This document shows positions 23,986 to 36,300 of a stretch of 64,000 nucleotides of DNA, piece by piece. The DNA is from Moniliophthora roreri. Lineage: Eukaryota > Basidiomycota > Agaricomycetes > Agaricales > Marasmiaceae. Both the position numbers and the translations under genes were made by a program. The stretch is taken from contig LATX02000221.1 of NCBI GenBank assembly GCA_001466705.2, positions 186,001 through 250,000 on the forward strand, given 5' to 3'. The notes under the pieces are model-generated. The model had not been told where the DNA came from, made no database searches, and saw only the letters and a program-made list of their open reading frames with translations. Every line of letters begins with the position of its first letter. Within the stretch, counting starts at the first letter, position 1.

Positions 23986-26683
23986 ATGGAGATGTTCCCG
24001 AACGCATCTCAATTAGTTATCGAGGGGGAAAATAGCTTCAACAATATTAGAGGCGATCAGGTCAATCAGACGTTCACTCTGAATTTGGCGAATGGGGTGC
24101 CGGTGAAGTGCACCGAATATGATGAGGCTAGTATAATTGTCGATCCTACAATTACTTGCGCTCATGAAAGCATTATAGTTTGTATATGTCAAGAGAGGGA
24201 ATCTCATCACCTTGGAGGAACTCTCATCTGTGGATATGCGTGAGTGGGAGGATGGGGAGGATGGGGAATCCCCACGACATGAAATATCAGCACGAAAGAG
24301 GGTATACAAGGTTAAACTGCATGGTGTTCAATCGGAGTTCACCGCTGTGATTTATGAAGGCGAAGATGCAAGCACGGTAAGCTGATCCAGAGTTCCATTA
24401 TCGGATTTCTCGTCCCCTGATTTCTCGTCGCTCAATAATAAGTTTTGGAAGAGAGACTTTCAATGTTTCTCACGCACCCAGTCAGCCCCAGCTCGTGTTC
24501 TACATGTTCATCGCTGAAGAGTGTTCAGGGATCCACGCTGGGTTCAGCTATTTGGTCTCAACCAATCAAACATCCCCGCCCTGATTTTCCACCACGGTTC
24601 GCTTCATCGTTCAAGGATTTCCTTAACGTGCATCGCTGAGAGAACATAGTTCGTAGAATTGATTCCGGTGGGGCAATTTTACAAGGCAAATTCATTTTGG
24701 AAAGATGTGTACATTTCACATCTTGTAGCCTGCGGTGACGTTATTACCCGTACTGGAACAGCCCCTCGGTCACGGCCAGGTCAAGGAATCAGGAGCGGTT
24801 GCCTATGGTTGGATACGAGAGGATTTCTTTGCAATGGCCCCATCGGACTCTACACCCCAGTAATTCCCGACGTCGTTGAACCTATCACCGTTCCTCCGAC
24901 TGCAGACATGCTGAGCGAAGAAACTGCTTTCAAATACTTCCTCAACAATCACGGCCCGCGAATGGATAGTTTCATCCTAGGTCTGGCGGAATTCTTACAA
25001 TACCGATCAGATACACGTATCCATATCTGTAATGGTCAGATACTGGAGATCTGTACTGTTTTTGGCAGGCGTTTCCATGAGACGCTTCCCGGCCTCGCAT
25101 CCCTGTGCCGCAATGCACATCCAGTGGACATCATGGGTCGACTGCGGTTCGACACCATTTACCAGGACCCATTGCAGGAAGTTGCCCACCGGCCGAGAGG
25201 ATCGGGTTCATGGGGGTGGCGCTGCTGGCTTAACGGTTGTCCAATGCCTCAAACAGTGCTTGAGGGGGGGTTGACGCGGTGAGTATGATCCTCTGTAATA
25301 CTCTTGAGGCTAAACTTGCAGTCCACAGCTTCGACCTAGATACCACGCTCAATGAAGGGCAGAGCATTCATGTTGAAGCCCAGTTTGAGTCAAACATGTC
25401 GTTAGTGTGGTTGGCACAAGCACCACGGGTAACTGATAATGAGGAACACTGCTGTACGTCAACTATAAACTCGCTGTTCCGCCTACTCACCGCTTCTATT
25501 TACAGACATGGTAAGACCACCAGTACTGGTTCTCAAGTCGGGGAAGATCAGCTATGAGGAAGAGGCCGTTATAAATGACACTAATCAGCCTCTCTACCTC
25601 TTTGTCTATCGCCCTCCTTCGACCATATCAGAGCTCATAGAATGGAGGGATGGATATCATACCCACTACTGGTCTTTTGACGAAGCGGGCCAATCCAAGC
25701 TCCAGAATCTGCCAGCAAAGGAACATCCGCAACATGAACTTCCCTATCTCAAAGTGGTGTCTGACGGCTTCGATGATATCTCGCTTTACTCATGGCCAAT
25801 GTACCTGTACGAAGCCATTCGCAACTGGCAAGTTGCGCGAGGTTTCGATCCCACCACTGCCAATTTTGCTCGGCATATGAATTATCCCGAACTTGAGGTC
25901 ATTGGGGCGGGCAGAGGGGAAGAGCAACTCGAAGAAATCGTTGAAGGTAGGCCGATTCTCACTTGTGTGCATTCATATCTTACATTTGTCGAAGCCCCGG
26001 CTCCGTTTCATGAACTTGGTCTAGAGACTCTCATTCCTGTCAATGAGCGAGGCAGAGCCCAGTTCCCCGTCATCGGAGATCCAGAGAATGAGTCGCCAAA
26101 GAAGCTAAGAGTAATTTATGGTGATTTCATGAAGGTCATCTGGTGTGAGTCCACTCTTATCACCTTTCGGTTTCGGGATATTCATATGTATCGTTCAGAC
26201 CAAGCGGGATACACTGGACCTGTACGCTATGATTCTATCGAGAAATCCCCCACCGACTATTACGATATGGCTCTTCTACCGACACACCTTAAGATTCAGG
26301 ATCCCGTCACTAAGGGAGGCTGGATTCTTGACCTGGTGGCCCACTTTACCACAAATTTCTCGGCTTGCAGTAAGCGAGTTTTTGCATTGAGGCCAGCTGG
26401 TATGCACGATAACATAGTGGGCCCCGGGAAGATATCACCTTTATCTCCGTGTAGCGACAGTGATACGGAAGGAGTAGAAGGGCTGAAAGAGGCTGTGGAG
26501 GATGAGAGAGGTCAAGATGGCGTTGCAACGGGCCACGCAGTCAAGGCACCATGGATGTCAGCAAACCCAACGAGTTCACATCAAACGACAAGAGCTGCAA
26601 TCACAGAGTTTTGGCAACAAAAGTGGTCGAGGAAGAGGAAGAAACGCATGGCATGTACTTGCTTATCGGAAGGCGTGGAGTAG
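23986..26683 (+). CDS. Agaricomycete-specific hypothetical protein, copy 1 (long form)
   Basis: A multi-exon gene of a family I recognise only from mushroom genomes, without known function. Exon 1 gives the N-terminal IEGENSFNNIRGDQVNQTF and ends TEYDE; later exons give YKVKLHGVQSEFTAVIYEGED, LFGLNQSNIPALIFHHGS, a central stretch VPPTADMLSEETAFKYFLNN, and the conserved YSWPMYLYEAIRNWQVARGF followed by DPTTANFARHMNYPELEVIG. After that motif an extended C-terminal part runs in one frame to 26683, ending in a basic segment. A second member is at 49493-51559. The opening (short Asn-rich, beta-like) and the lack of catalytic motifs give no mechanism. Exon borders between 24390 and 25510 are uncertain, and a break there is possible. 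Confidence 0.6.
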
Positions 26684-27711
26684 TTGTTAACACTCTTTCT
26701 AGACAGGTTGATGCAGCGTCTTGAATGCTAGTGCTGAATTCTGATGACCTGTATGTGGTGGATCATGATGCTCTATCTATGGTGCTCGCAGTCTCGTTTC
26801 TCCTTACTATAAAGCTAGCTTGCAACAATCAATAGAAAGCACTTGAATCTGAGCGACTCTGAATGGTAATAGTTAGTCGACATCGCTAAGCTATAGCGGC
26901 TCCTAGCAGATCGGATTGGGGTCGTCCCGCCGTCGGATGGTCCGATAATCCGGCGCTAAGCCAGCGTTTCGAAACACCCTCCCACGGTGAAAATTTTGTT
27001 CCACCCGTCAGTATTGTCCGCTTCGTCTTCGATCCCTTATCTTCAAGACGCGATGTCATGTTGAGAATATGTTTGGAGCCATTCAAAAGGAGGGAGAATA
27101 GACAGGGCTCTTAGGTACGGGACATTGATCTAGTTGTGCATCAAGTATCTGACCATTATATATTTGTTGTGTACAGGGTTTAGTCGGCACAAGTTCATAT
27201 AATGTACCCAGAATAGCTCAAACGTTAGTGAGATAGACAAATAATGGTTAATATATCACCCACCACCGCTGTGAACATCGAAAACCGAAAAGATGACTCC
27301 GAGCAACGACTAGTGCACGACTCCGATCGACCTAACGAAGCCCAACGACAGCACATGACACATCCGCTGTTCATCGTCGGATTGGTCGGATGCCATCCGT
27401 CGGTTGGTGCTCGTCGAGGAGCCCATCCGCCTTGCATCCGCCATCCGAAATCCGATCTCTCTGACTCTCATCGCTCGGATGACCCGACCCGCTAGAAGGA
27501 GCTGCATGCATGTGGCTTTGTAGGCGCCTTGGCGCTGTTTCAAAGTTACCAACATCCGACTTTCTTGCTCAAATCCGGTGGTCGCTATGGGTACCTGTGA
27601 TCTGATGACATCCTTGAATAGCCATAGCCTGGACTCCAAGCAGTAGTATGTTTCGATCGACCAAACTACCGCGGTTCATAATCCTCATCGTCTTCACTTG
27701 CAACCACCACC
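26684..27711. other. Intergenic region with GC-rich CGGATGG-type repeats
   Basis: About 26900-27110 and 27360-27500 are rich in variants of CGGATGG/CATCCG (for example GCCGTCGGATGGTCCGATAA and CATCCGCCTTGCATCCGCCA). This looks like a short dispersed repeat or SINE/MITE piece, but no clear ends were found. No gene is supportable. Confidence 0.4.
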
Positions 27712-29834
27712 ATGTCTGACCCCGAAATCAACACTGTTTCACTCTCACCAGCTGACAGCAAAATCCTAGCAGTCAGCCTGTACCAGAATCGAGCTGAAAT
27801 AACAAGGCTATACAAGTTGTCCGTCAAGAAGGGTCAGAACAATGTAAAGATCAATTGGTTGCCTTGGGCTATCGATACCGAATCATTAAGGTGCGTTCTA
27901 CGATTCTTTTTATACTATAGTCATCTAACTTGCCTTCCAGGGTTGAAGGACGAGGAAAAGCGACAATCCACGACGTCAATCTCACGACAAATCCACCAAA
28001 GAACGATGCAGGTTCAACTACTACATTGGACGGACTCACTTTGAAGAAGACGCGTATTGAGAAGGCTCTCGAAAGATGCAAAAGGTCTATTGCATCGTTG
28101 GAGAGTTTCTTGGGAACTGTCAGCGCAGCACATACCAAATCTAGTGATCTGAGATCCGTCGTGAAAGACTACGACGCGTCTGCAGGAGAGTTGGATGAGA
28201 CGCTGCTGGGTTTGGAACAGCAGTTAAAAGACGTCGAGAAGGAGATTCAAGAGGAACGAAAGAAGATAGCGCCAAAGGCTCCATACGAGCGAGGGAGGCA
28301 TGCGTCTATTGGTGTCGTTGCTGAAGATTCAGATATTGAGCTGGTTCTAATCTACGGTGAGTTCCAGGACACATCTGCGGATGGTTACGTGATCTAACGA
28401 TCCCTTCTTGCAGCTGTAACAGGAGCGACATGGGAAGCAGGATATGACATTCGCGTCGACACTACTAGAAGCGAGAAATCCGTCACTTTGATCTACAAAG
28501 CCATCGTGTCACAATCCACGAATGAAGTACGTCAGGTTTTCCTGTACTGATTCCGTTATAGCCTAACTAGTTGTCTACTAGACCTGGGAAAACGTTCCAT
28601 TGACTCTGGAAACAGCAAGTCCTACGTATGGGGTCAATCTACCAAGCCTTGACCCATGGAATATTTCGGTATATAAGCCTGCGCCTCCACCTCCTGCAGC
28701 AGCGATAGAAGCAGCAGCACCGGATCAGGATGTGCAAGCCCCGGGAGCTGCGTCAAGAAGGATGTTCTTTTCCCGGAAGAGAGCCGCACGCCACGCTATG
28801 GACCATGCGACTTCTGTTGTTAGTTCCAAAGGTAGTGTCAGTGCTACCTTCCGTGTTCCAGGACTAGTCAATATACCCTCGGATGGTGGAGAAAGAAGCT
28901 TCACGATCGCGGAACTCGAGTTGAATGCATTCATGACGTGGTTCTCTGTGCCTAAAATTGACACTAGGGTTCACCTCAAGGTAAGTGATTATTCGAATAT
29001 GTCTTTTGTCTTGGTCACAGTGGTCTCACGTGGTTTACAGGCGCAGATACACAACGAATCCGAGTACACCCTGCTTCCCGGACAAGCAAGCGTATACGTC
29101 GATGGAAGCTTCATATCGAAGTCGCCTGTACCAGCAGTCAGTCCGCTTGAGAAGTTCGATTGTCCACTCGGGTATGTGAAAGCGTGGTCTTTGGTCATTC
29201 TTCAAACTAACTCCCATGCTACAGCTTGGATCCGTCCATCCGAATTACTTACCACCCCCAATCAAAGAAGTCGACCACGTCTGGGTTTTACCAGAAATCC
29301 ACGAGTTATGAATACATCCAACGAATCACGATACATAATACAAAAGCCAACCGAGTTCCGTTGCTCAAGATTGTCGATCAGATTCCTGTTTCGGAGGATG
29401 CACAGATCACGGTCAAGCTGGTAAATCCGGCATTGAAGGTGCCTACTGGCAGCACCAAGCCGCAGGCTGTCGCCGGCTCTTCTTCAGGCGGCGAAACCAC
29501 GGGTGCGACAAATGGTAACACCGAAAGCACCGGTGGCAAACGACTCAGCATCCTGGCTTCATTCGGAGGCTTGACTATAAGGTCACCTGAATGCACAACA
29601 ACGGTCGCGCCAATCTCCCAAGTCGTTGAAGCTAGCGCTGGACCTAATGTTAAAGTAGCTGAAGGAGTGGTAGCGCAATGGGATGGAGCTGATGATCCGT
29701 CTGTGGATGTGAATGCTCTTGGTAAGGATGGAAAGATTAATTGGTTATGTGACGTTGCGGGACAGGAGAAGGTGAATTTGACGTTGCAGTGGGAAGTGTC
29801 GACGCCTGTGAAGACACAGGTGGTTGGGTTGTGA
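27712..29834 (+). CDS. DUF4140/DUF4139 protein, paralogue C
   Basis: Six exons with the same domain plan as paralogues A and B. The leader, intron 1 and exons up to LPSLDPWNISVYKPAPPPP are nearly those of B, whereas the part from about SATFRVPGLVNIPSD onward, including the intron at 28981-29040 (GTAAGTGATTATTCGAATAT), is nearly that of A. C is thus a mosaic. The linker carries a basic RRMFFSRKRAARHAM piece absent from the others. The C-terminus VKTQVVGL is intact and the donor site that is GC in B is a normal GT here. Likely functional, role unknown. Confidence 0.78.
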
Positions 29835-30089
29835 TACGGATAGTACGTCAGTGTATTCAGGGTGTGGAGATTTGACGGAACTCGAAGTCATTCGAATGTT
29901 GGCTGATAGTGCATTCTGGCGCCTCCGATTAATCCATTCCATCTAGAACCGGGAAAGTGTGTTTGCTAATGAGAAGGGTAATACATTCATTTGCGTTTTC
30001 ATACATAATACGCTTGCCATGAGCGAGTCTAGCACTTGGTGTCGATACTACACAGACACAATAGAAGCAATTCTTACAAAACGACGCCT

Positions 30090-31367
30090 TCAATCAACCC
30101 AATTCAAATCTTCGACCTTGCCCTGAGGCTGGGAAGTAGAGGTAGACACGGAGACAGTAGATGTTTGAGCTTTCTCCAACGACACTTCCCATACCGGCTT
30201 GACGCAGCGCTTCTTGTGTTGCTTCCAATCAGCCTTTTGATGTTCGGCGTTACACTACGATAATATATGTCAGCCACTTTATCGCTGTAGAGGATTTGAA
30301 TGCGCACATAAGCAACGATCTTACACCGCGAGCAACGCGAAAGGTGGTTGTCCTTCTTCCCACAGACTACGCGGCTCTTGATCTCTTCTTCCCATAGATC
30401 CCTCTGTATGCGTGCGCGGAACAGGGTGAATCGATCAGGGCTGTTGGAGAGCAAAATGGCACAGTCTTCCGCCGTCGAAGTTCCCTACAAGGATGGATGT
30501 GTTTGGGATTAGCACCGTTTCCCAGAAAAAGATTAACACGGACCATGTAACCTGGACAATCCCTTCTGAACGCTCCAATCATTTTGATAAGTTTGTCCCT
30601 CACTGCTTTCGGCAGCCGTCTATCTCGGTCCTTCTTAAATAGCTCCCTAACCTCGAGATTGTCGCTAGAGTCAAGCATCTCCCATACAAGTAGCTGCCAA
30701 AGGAACATTATACTCTGAGCAAAGTTGTCTTTATCCTCGCGGGGCGGAACGTTAGAGCAAGAGATGCGAAGGGCGTGTTTAGGCAAGACGTTGCGGCCCA
30801 GAGGATGCATGTTTTGAAAACGGCCCCAGTGAGAGTCGCTGAAAAGTCGAACAATAGTCAACGCCTAGGCAACAATACACGTGTAATGAGCTTGGACATT
30901 CCCATACCGGCTGGCCGCTCGCATGACGTCGGTGTAAAGCGTCGCGTGGGCACAAAATGGGGTGCCATCAGCTTTCTGAGAGTAGTCCATGTCGTTGAAC
31001 TGGCTCAAAATATATTTTTTTAAAAATGAGGGATAAGTCAATCAAAATGGGTAGTGCATGCGTACCGCTTTGACAAGCGGCTCCAAGTACTTGGCAGAAA
31101 AGTCGCACAAAATGGGAGATAGTATAGGAATTGGCGTCGTTCTTGCCTGATTGGTTCAGAGTTGTTAGCCTGGATGCGTAGATGTGCAAGGATCGAGAAT
31201 ATTTACTGACAAAGTTGTCCCATTTGGCCTTTTGTCGAGAGGGAACTACCAGGTTAAATTTTTTCAGCTGTTTAGATTTCACTCACCCGAGCCATCATCA
31301 TGGTCAGCAAGCCGTCTGGGTACGGAGGAAATCCAAGTATCCTTGCAACGTAGTCCGCGTCGGCCAT
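30090..31367 (-). CDS. MYND zinc-finger protein
   Basis: The gene is read on the minus strand from ATG at 31367 (MADADYVARILGFPPYPDG) in about five to seven exons to a TGA at 30090-30092. The middle part (MLDSSDNLEVRELFKKDRDR) is helical and has no recognised domain. The C-terminal end carries a MYND-type zinc finger: CSRC and, after an intron, CNAEHQKADWKQHKKRC, then about 30 residues. The finger's middle Cys pair around the intron at about 30255-30325 is hard to place exactly. MYND fingers bind proteins, and genes with a lone C-terminal MYND are numerous in mushrooms. Partner unknown. Confidence 0.65.
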
Positions 31368-31599
31368 ACTACACGCCAGAGGTGTACTTGAAGAATTACT
31401 CAGATAAGATTCAAGCTGCAAGTTTCGAGAATTTCACATTCCTATTTAGGCATCGGCACGGTGTGACAGCAGCCACGTGTAGTGACAATATCACGCTGTT
31501 TGGCCTTTCTTTTGACCACCATCTCACCGCTCTTCGGCTCTGCATGCCATGAAATTACTCCCTTAGTGACAGGTATGATTGAATATTATCTTGGTGAAT

Positions 31600-31960
31600 T
31601 CTTTCATTGATTTTTCTGTTCCGGTGCTAGGCTTTAGCAAAGGTCTTATCAACGGAATCGGTTTCCAAGGTTAACTCGCCCTTTTCCTGTACTTCCGCCA
31701 ACATTGACATCTTTCGGATCATCTTGAGATAGTAGACATGCCGCCTGACTTTCAGGGAACTCTCAGGGTCTGCCGACTTGGGATCGACGCTGCCCCTACG
31801 GAAATGAACATCGCAAGCTGACAATTTAACACAAGTTCTCTGCTATCCAGATCCCAGGTCTTTGAGCAGCAAGCACAATACTATGCGGTGCCCCGGCAGT
31901 GCTTGCGTTAATGTGATTCGTTTCGTTGGTATTATCCTCGACGTGTCGGAGACAGCAAAT
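31600..31960 (+). pseudogene. Short relic of a GH10 xylanase gene
   Basis: Three blocks of GH10 sequence survive in order: KGLINGIGFQG at about 31636-31668, a block reading LGIDAAPTEMNI at about 31769-31815 (the nucleophile-strand region), and VFEQQAQYYA near 31858-31890 followed by an ACVNV-like piece. Frames differ between blocks and stops intervene. It corresponds to the C-terminal half of the xylanase at 15705-17421 but is not a direct copy of it, since FEQQAQYY differs from FAQQAKDY. Confidence 0.6.
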
Positions 31961-32595
31961 CTATCTGTTTCTACACCCGTCTACATTACCCGTAGCGACG
32001 CAGAGAAACGGCGACTTCTGCTTACTCTTTAACGAAAGCTATGATTCCCGGCCAATGGCTCGAGGCCTGTTACTCAGTGGCCTCTAGGCAGGCTGTAGCG
32101 TGAGTTTGGTTTTGATTTGGTTATTGGTTTCGGCTCATAGTCTCGTAGGTCTCAGCGCTGCCAGTAAGAACGGTCCTTTGTCACTGATGAACTTATTTGT
32201 TGCGATTTGTCATTGCTACAAATGCTGAACGGCGTTATAAGGGCAGAATAAGGTCCATTTATATGAGCGGCAGAATGTTGTTTCCATTCCGAACAGTCGT
32301 GGAAAGCCTGTGATAGTGGATCATTTACAGACTTCAGCCGCTGACTCGTTCATTCACCATAGGTTTCACGGCGAAGATCATGCCAGACGGAAAATGCGAT
32401 CGCGTCTCTTCCTTCACCATACGGGAAGTGCATTGCAGCCTTGCTGCTACACCTGATCCCAGATTCCAATCGTATTCCGATCATACTCCGCCATTCATCT
32501 ATTCGAGTTTCGACCATGACATCCTGTTAACGCATCGTCACTTTTTGATCGCTAAAATGCTTCAGCCTTATTATTGATCCTGCGCACGCCGTGGT
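31961..32595. other. Unassigned gap between the GH10 relics
   Basis: No coding or structural signal that I can support. Upstream sequence for a once-functional GH10 gene may lie in the last 200 bases. Confidence 0.35.
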
Positions 32596-33909
32596 GTGTC
32601 TCCTCGCTCCCTTCTGCCTTCTCCCACTGCTGCCGTACGTCTGGGGTTGAGCCCGTTAAAATTTCACTTCACGGGTGGTCGGTACCTTGGTTGTTTCACC
32701 AACCAGGCCCGTATCACTACTGTTGGGGCTACTTACAGTTCTATCCTTGAGGCCAACTTCAACGCCGCGAAGGAGTCAGGCGCTTGCAAGTGGGAGTCGA
32801 TTGAACCTTCCCAGAACTCGTTCAGCTGGGTCGTTTGTGATTACACTGCCAAGTATGTTTCTCTTTACCTTCTGCTGGAGGTACTTACAGTTGTTCCACA
32901 GCTGGATCACAAGCCGTGGCGGGAAGTTCGGGGGACACACTCTCGTCAGGACGTAACACAGATCTCAGGGCGCAGATGACGTTCTAAACCTCGAATCGTA
33001 CAGACACTCTCGGCTAGCTGCATGGGTAAATAACCTGAATGATTCTGCAGTCGACGATGCTATGAAGAATCATGTACGTTCAGCCAGAATTATATGATGC
33101 CTGCAACTAAGCATGCTATTGAAGATCACCACTGCCATGAAGCATTACGCCGGCAAGTGAGTACTTTGGCCTTGAGTTTCAGCTGTATCCTGATCTGGTA
33201 TCCTAAAGGGCTTATCACTGTTGTCAACGAGATACTCGACGGAGACGGCACTCTTCGAAGCTTGGTTTTCTCTCAGCAAATCGGCAGTGATTTCATCATC
33301 GAGGCTTTTATCTATGCTCGCGCAGCAGACCTCAACGCCAAACTGTACTATAGCGATTATGGTTTCGAATTATCGGGTGCCAAGCAGGACGGTGCCTAGT
33401 CAAGAGGCCTTATTGACGGCACTGGCCTGCAAGGTTAGCATCGTCTTCCCAGAATTGCCTTGTAATTGTCTGACTGGATTTTCTTTCGCGCGTTGATTCA
33501 GGTCATTTGGATGTTGGAAATGTTCCGACCAACCTCAAGGCTACTGTTCAGAGGTTTGCAAAACGCTGCCTTTGCCGATGTCGACATCGGTGCAGAGTAC
33601 GGTGCCCCCTTTTCGACCAAGGATGAGGAATTGACATTAATATCGGATCAAAACCAAGGACTTTGCTCAACAGGCAAAGAACTATGCTACCCTCACCACA
33701 GCTTGTGTGACGTTGGTATCACTGTCGGAGGTGTTCACGATGAGGATTCCTGTACGTCTTACTCCCCGCGTTCAGCTAGCACGGAAGCACTCACTGAGTG
33801 GCGTATCTACAGTCTCATGAAGAGTCGAAGAGTATACTCTCTTGCTCGACCACGAATTATCAACCAAAGCCTACCGCTTCTTCTCTCGCGACCGTTGCAG
33901 TTGGTGTAA
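32596..33909 (+). pseudogene. GH10 xylanase pseudogene
   Basis: This copy aligns along most of the xylanase at 15705-17421: [76 protein letters not shown] and GITVGGVHDEDS. It is broken: the start codon and signal peptide frame are lost near 32580-32655, a stop follows AKQDGA (TAG near 33397), other frameshifts occur, and there is no CBM1. The nucleophile strand reads FADVDI where the active enzyme has FTEVDI, so the catalytic Glu is gone. Introns are at the same places as in the intact gene, showing that it arose by DNA duplication. Confidence 0.78.
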
Positions 33910-34237
33910 CCGATACATATTCCAATAGAGCATATCATCTCCAGCACCTTTGATGAGGTCTTCTGTACCATTTTCTACTGATACATTCATGGTAGTAGCG
34001 GGAGATCTTCATTGACATATCATACAATAACTTTTATACTAAGTACATGGGAATGTAAATACCTTACGCCTTGTCATGTTCAGTTGCAAGGGCCTGGGAG
34101 CTACTGAAATCCTTACAGTCAGAAGGATGTTGCAATGATGAAGCCTGTCCATTGTGGAAGGAGAAGAGAGAAAAAATAGTGACAAGAGAGGATGATGAGT
34201 GGTGAGTGGACGGCAGCAAGAGCTATCAACAACCAGT
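33910..34237. other. Intergenic gap before the kinase 3' end
   Basis: No feature seen apart from the 3' flank of the convergent kinase gene. Confidence 0.4.
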
Positions 34238-35983
34238 TCACTGACTGTACGCAGCGAGCCAACTGTCTTGAAGCAGATCGGATGCCGACGGGCGCAAAGC
34301 CGGGTCGATGAAGAGACAGCGGTTTATGAACTGCTCAACAAGATCCAGTTGCTTGTCGTGCAAGCCCGAATCACTTAGACGTGTTTTAAGGTCCGCGTAT
34401 CGGATAGCTTCTTCTGTCACAGGTTTGTTAAGGTTTCCTGTTTAGGGATAAGTTAGCGAAGTCAACACGACCGCAGCGCCAAATTTCCGAACCCGTATCA
34501 TCAAAGAATAAACTCCTCCGATGGCAGGCATTGAGGAAAGAAGTGGGAAAAGGACCCAGAAGCTCGGCGATGCGTGCGATGTGCATGTCAGTGAACGTCA
34601 TATTAGGAGGGGCATCGAGATCAAAGATTCGGGTTCCCGTTACTAGTTCCAGTGCCTGATAAATGTCTTAATGTCTTGACTGACGCGTGGCGAAGAGAAA
34701 ACAGAAGAGAAAACAGACCAGACATCCAATTGCCCAAATATCCGCAGGTTGTCCCCATTTGTGCCCAAGAATGATTTCCGGGGCCCGTAAAACGGTAGGC
34801 ATGGCCATTAGGTTCTCAGTTATTTTGTCGGTGGGAATAGCTGTTGGTATCACTTGAGAACGTGTATGCTAGAGATGGACAATATACAGCGCTCACCCTC
34901 GCCAAAGTCACCGAGACGAATTTCTAGCTTCTCAAAGGTCGTGAAGCTAAATGGGGGCAAAGGTTCTGTAAAAGCAGTGACGATAGGCTCGGAGGAAAGG
35001 GACGGCTCATGACGAGGTGGGTAAGTCTCGGAGGGATTATCGTGAAGGAATTGGTCGATGGCGTGCAGTTCTTTATCGATCGTGATGAAAAGGTTGGATG
35101 CTTTAATATCTGAGGGTAGACGAGTCAACAATTTTTACGCATTGTACATAGGTATCAACAAGCTGACCAGTATGAACCATGCCTAGAGAATGTAGGTAGC
35201 TGACGCCAAGGGCTGTCTGTCGAAGAATGTTGGCAATGGCGGGAATGGGGAGGCGAAAACGACCTGCGTCACTGGACATCTCCCACAACAGGCATTCCAG
35301 TGAAGCAGAGTGTGGACGGAAAGCAAAACACAAGTGGCCACCATGTTTACTTGTTATAACGAAAATCTCGACGGCATCCGTGCAGTAGGTCCTCCCAGGA
35401 TGACTGGTGGCCGAGTCCTTCCGCATACGCAGAAGAGCTTCAAGTTCGTAGCCTTTTTCGTAGTGAATTCGAGCGCTTTCGGCACAAGTCAGGATCTTGA
35501 GTGCGACATAACGGGTCCTGGATCCAAGAATCATGGAGGATGAAAATCGCGAAGCCTAAATGATGCTTACTGATCATCGCAACGACGAGCCAACCAAACA
35601 CTAGAACTGGCACCCCACCCAAGCTTTCTGACAACCTCGTACTCATTCTCTGGGCTCTTTAGAATATCGCCAAACCTGAGAGGGATATATCCTGGAGCGA
35701 AAGGGGCAGATAGCATGTGCGGCTCTTCATCGCATTCAAAGAGTCCGCCTCCCTCGTCATTCAGCTTGACAACGTGGTGCCCTTCTTCGAGCTTTGTGAT
35801 GGTGGCGGTAGCACGAGGGAGCTGAGCCACGACGAATCCAGCAGAGAAATTGCGAAAACCGACAACGCGTGGAGGTGAAGGAAGAGCAGATGCGAGCCTT
35901 ATAGCCCGACTAAGCAGACCCCAACGTGAGGTTAGCAGTCCAGTCATATGCATATAATCACGTCCCTCGATTCCGTTGTCCAA
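34238..35983 (-). CDS. SRPK-like serine/threonine protein kinase
   Basis: About six or seven exons on the minus strand. The kinase domain begins YEVVRKLGWGASSSVWLARR (glycine loop), with VALKIL (ATP lysine), the catalytic loop GMVHTDIKASNLF (HTD in place of HRD, as in SRPK kinases), LGDFGE, the activation-segment end PTVLRAPEIILG (APE) and a C-lobe ending WLAAYSQ. GYIPLRFGDIL before the domain is the usual lead-in of fungal SRPK-like kinases. Key residues are all present. The N-terminus (about 40 residues from MTGLLTSRWGLLSRAIRLA, basic, Ser/Leu-rich, no acids) resembles a mitochondrial presequence; this may be real or reflect a wrong first exon. Substrates are probably SR-type proteins by family, not by evidence here. 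Confidence 0.78.
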
Positions 35984-36300
35984 AGGGGTTGGGAAATACC
36001 TTCTGTGGCAAACCGGGCTGCCCTCGGCTCCTCGCGTTCAGTCGTGGGGAAAAGAAAAGTAGACCTGTAATAGGTTACTTAGTCTGAAATCCTTCCTCGA
36101 CAACTTTACAAGGGCAAGCATACAGAAAAAGGTGCAGCGTCTTCTCGATTTCCTCGAGTGATGGAAACCCAAAATGCTATGGGAGAGTGGCTAATTCTAC
36201 AGCCATATTAAATTGGGGCGATGACATATAACGAAGTCTGCGAAACTACGGACTACTGTTACGCAATATTGCTCAGTGTACAGGTAACTATGGAAAGAAA
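35984..36300. other. Gap between the kinase and paralogue D
   Basis: Kinase upstream region and the 3' flank of paralogue D; nothing specific recognised. Confidence 0.4.
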
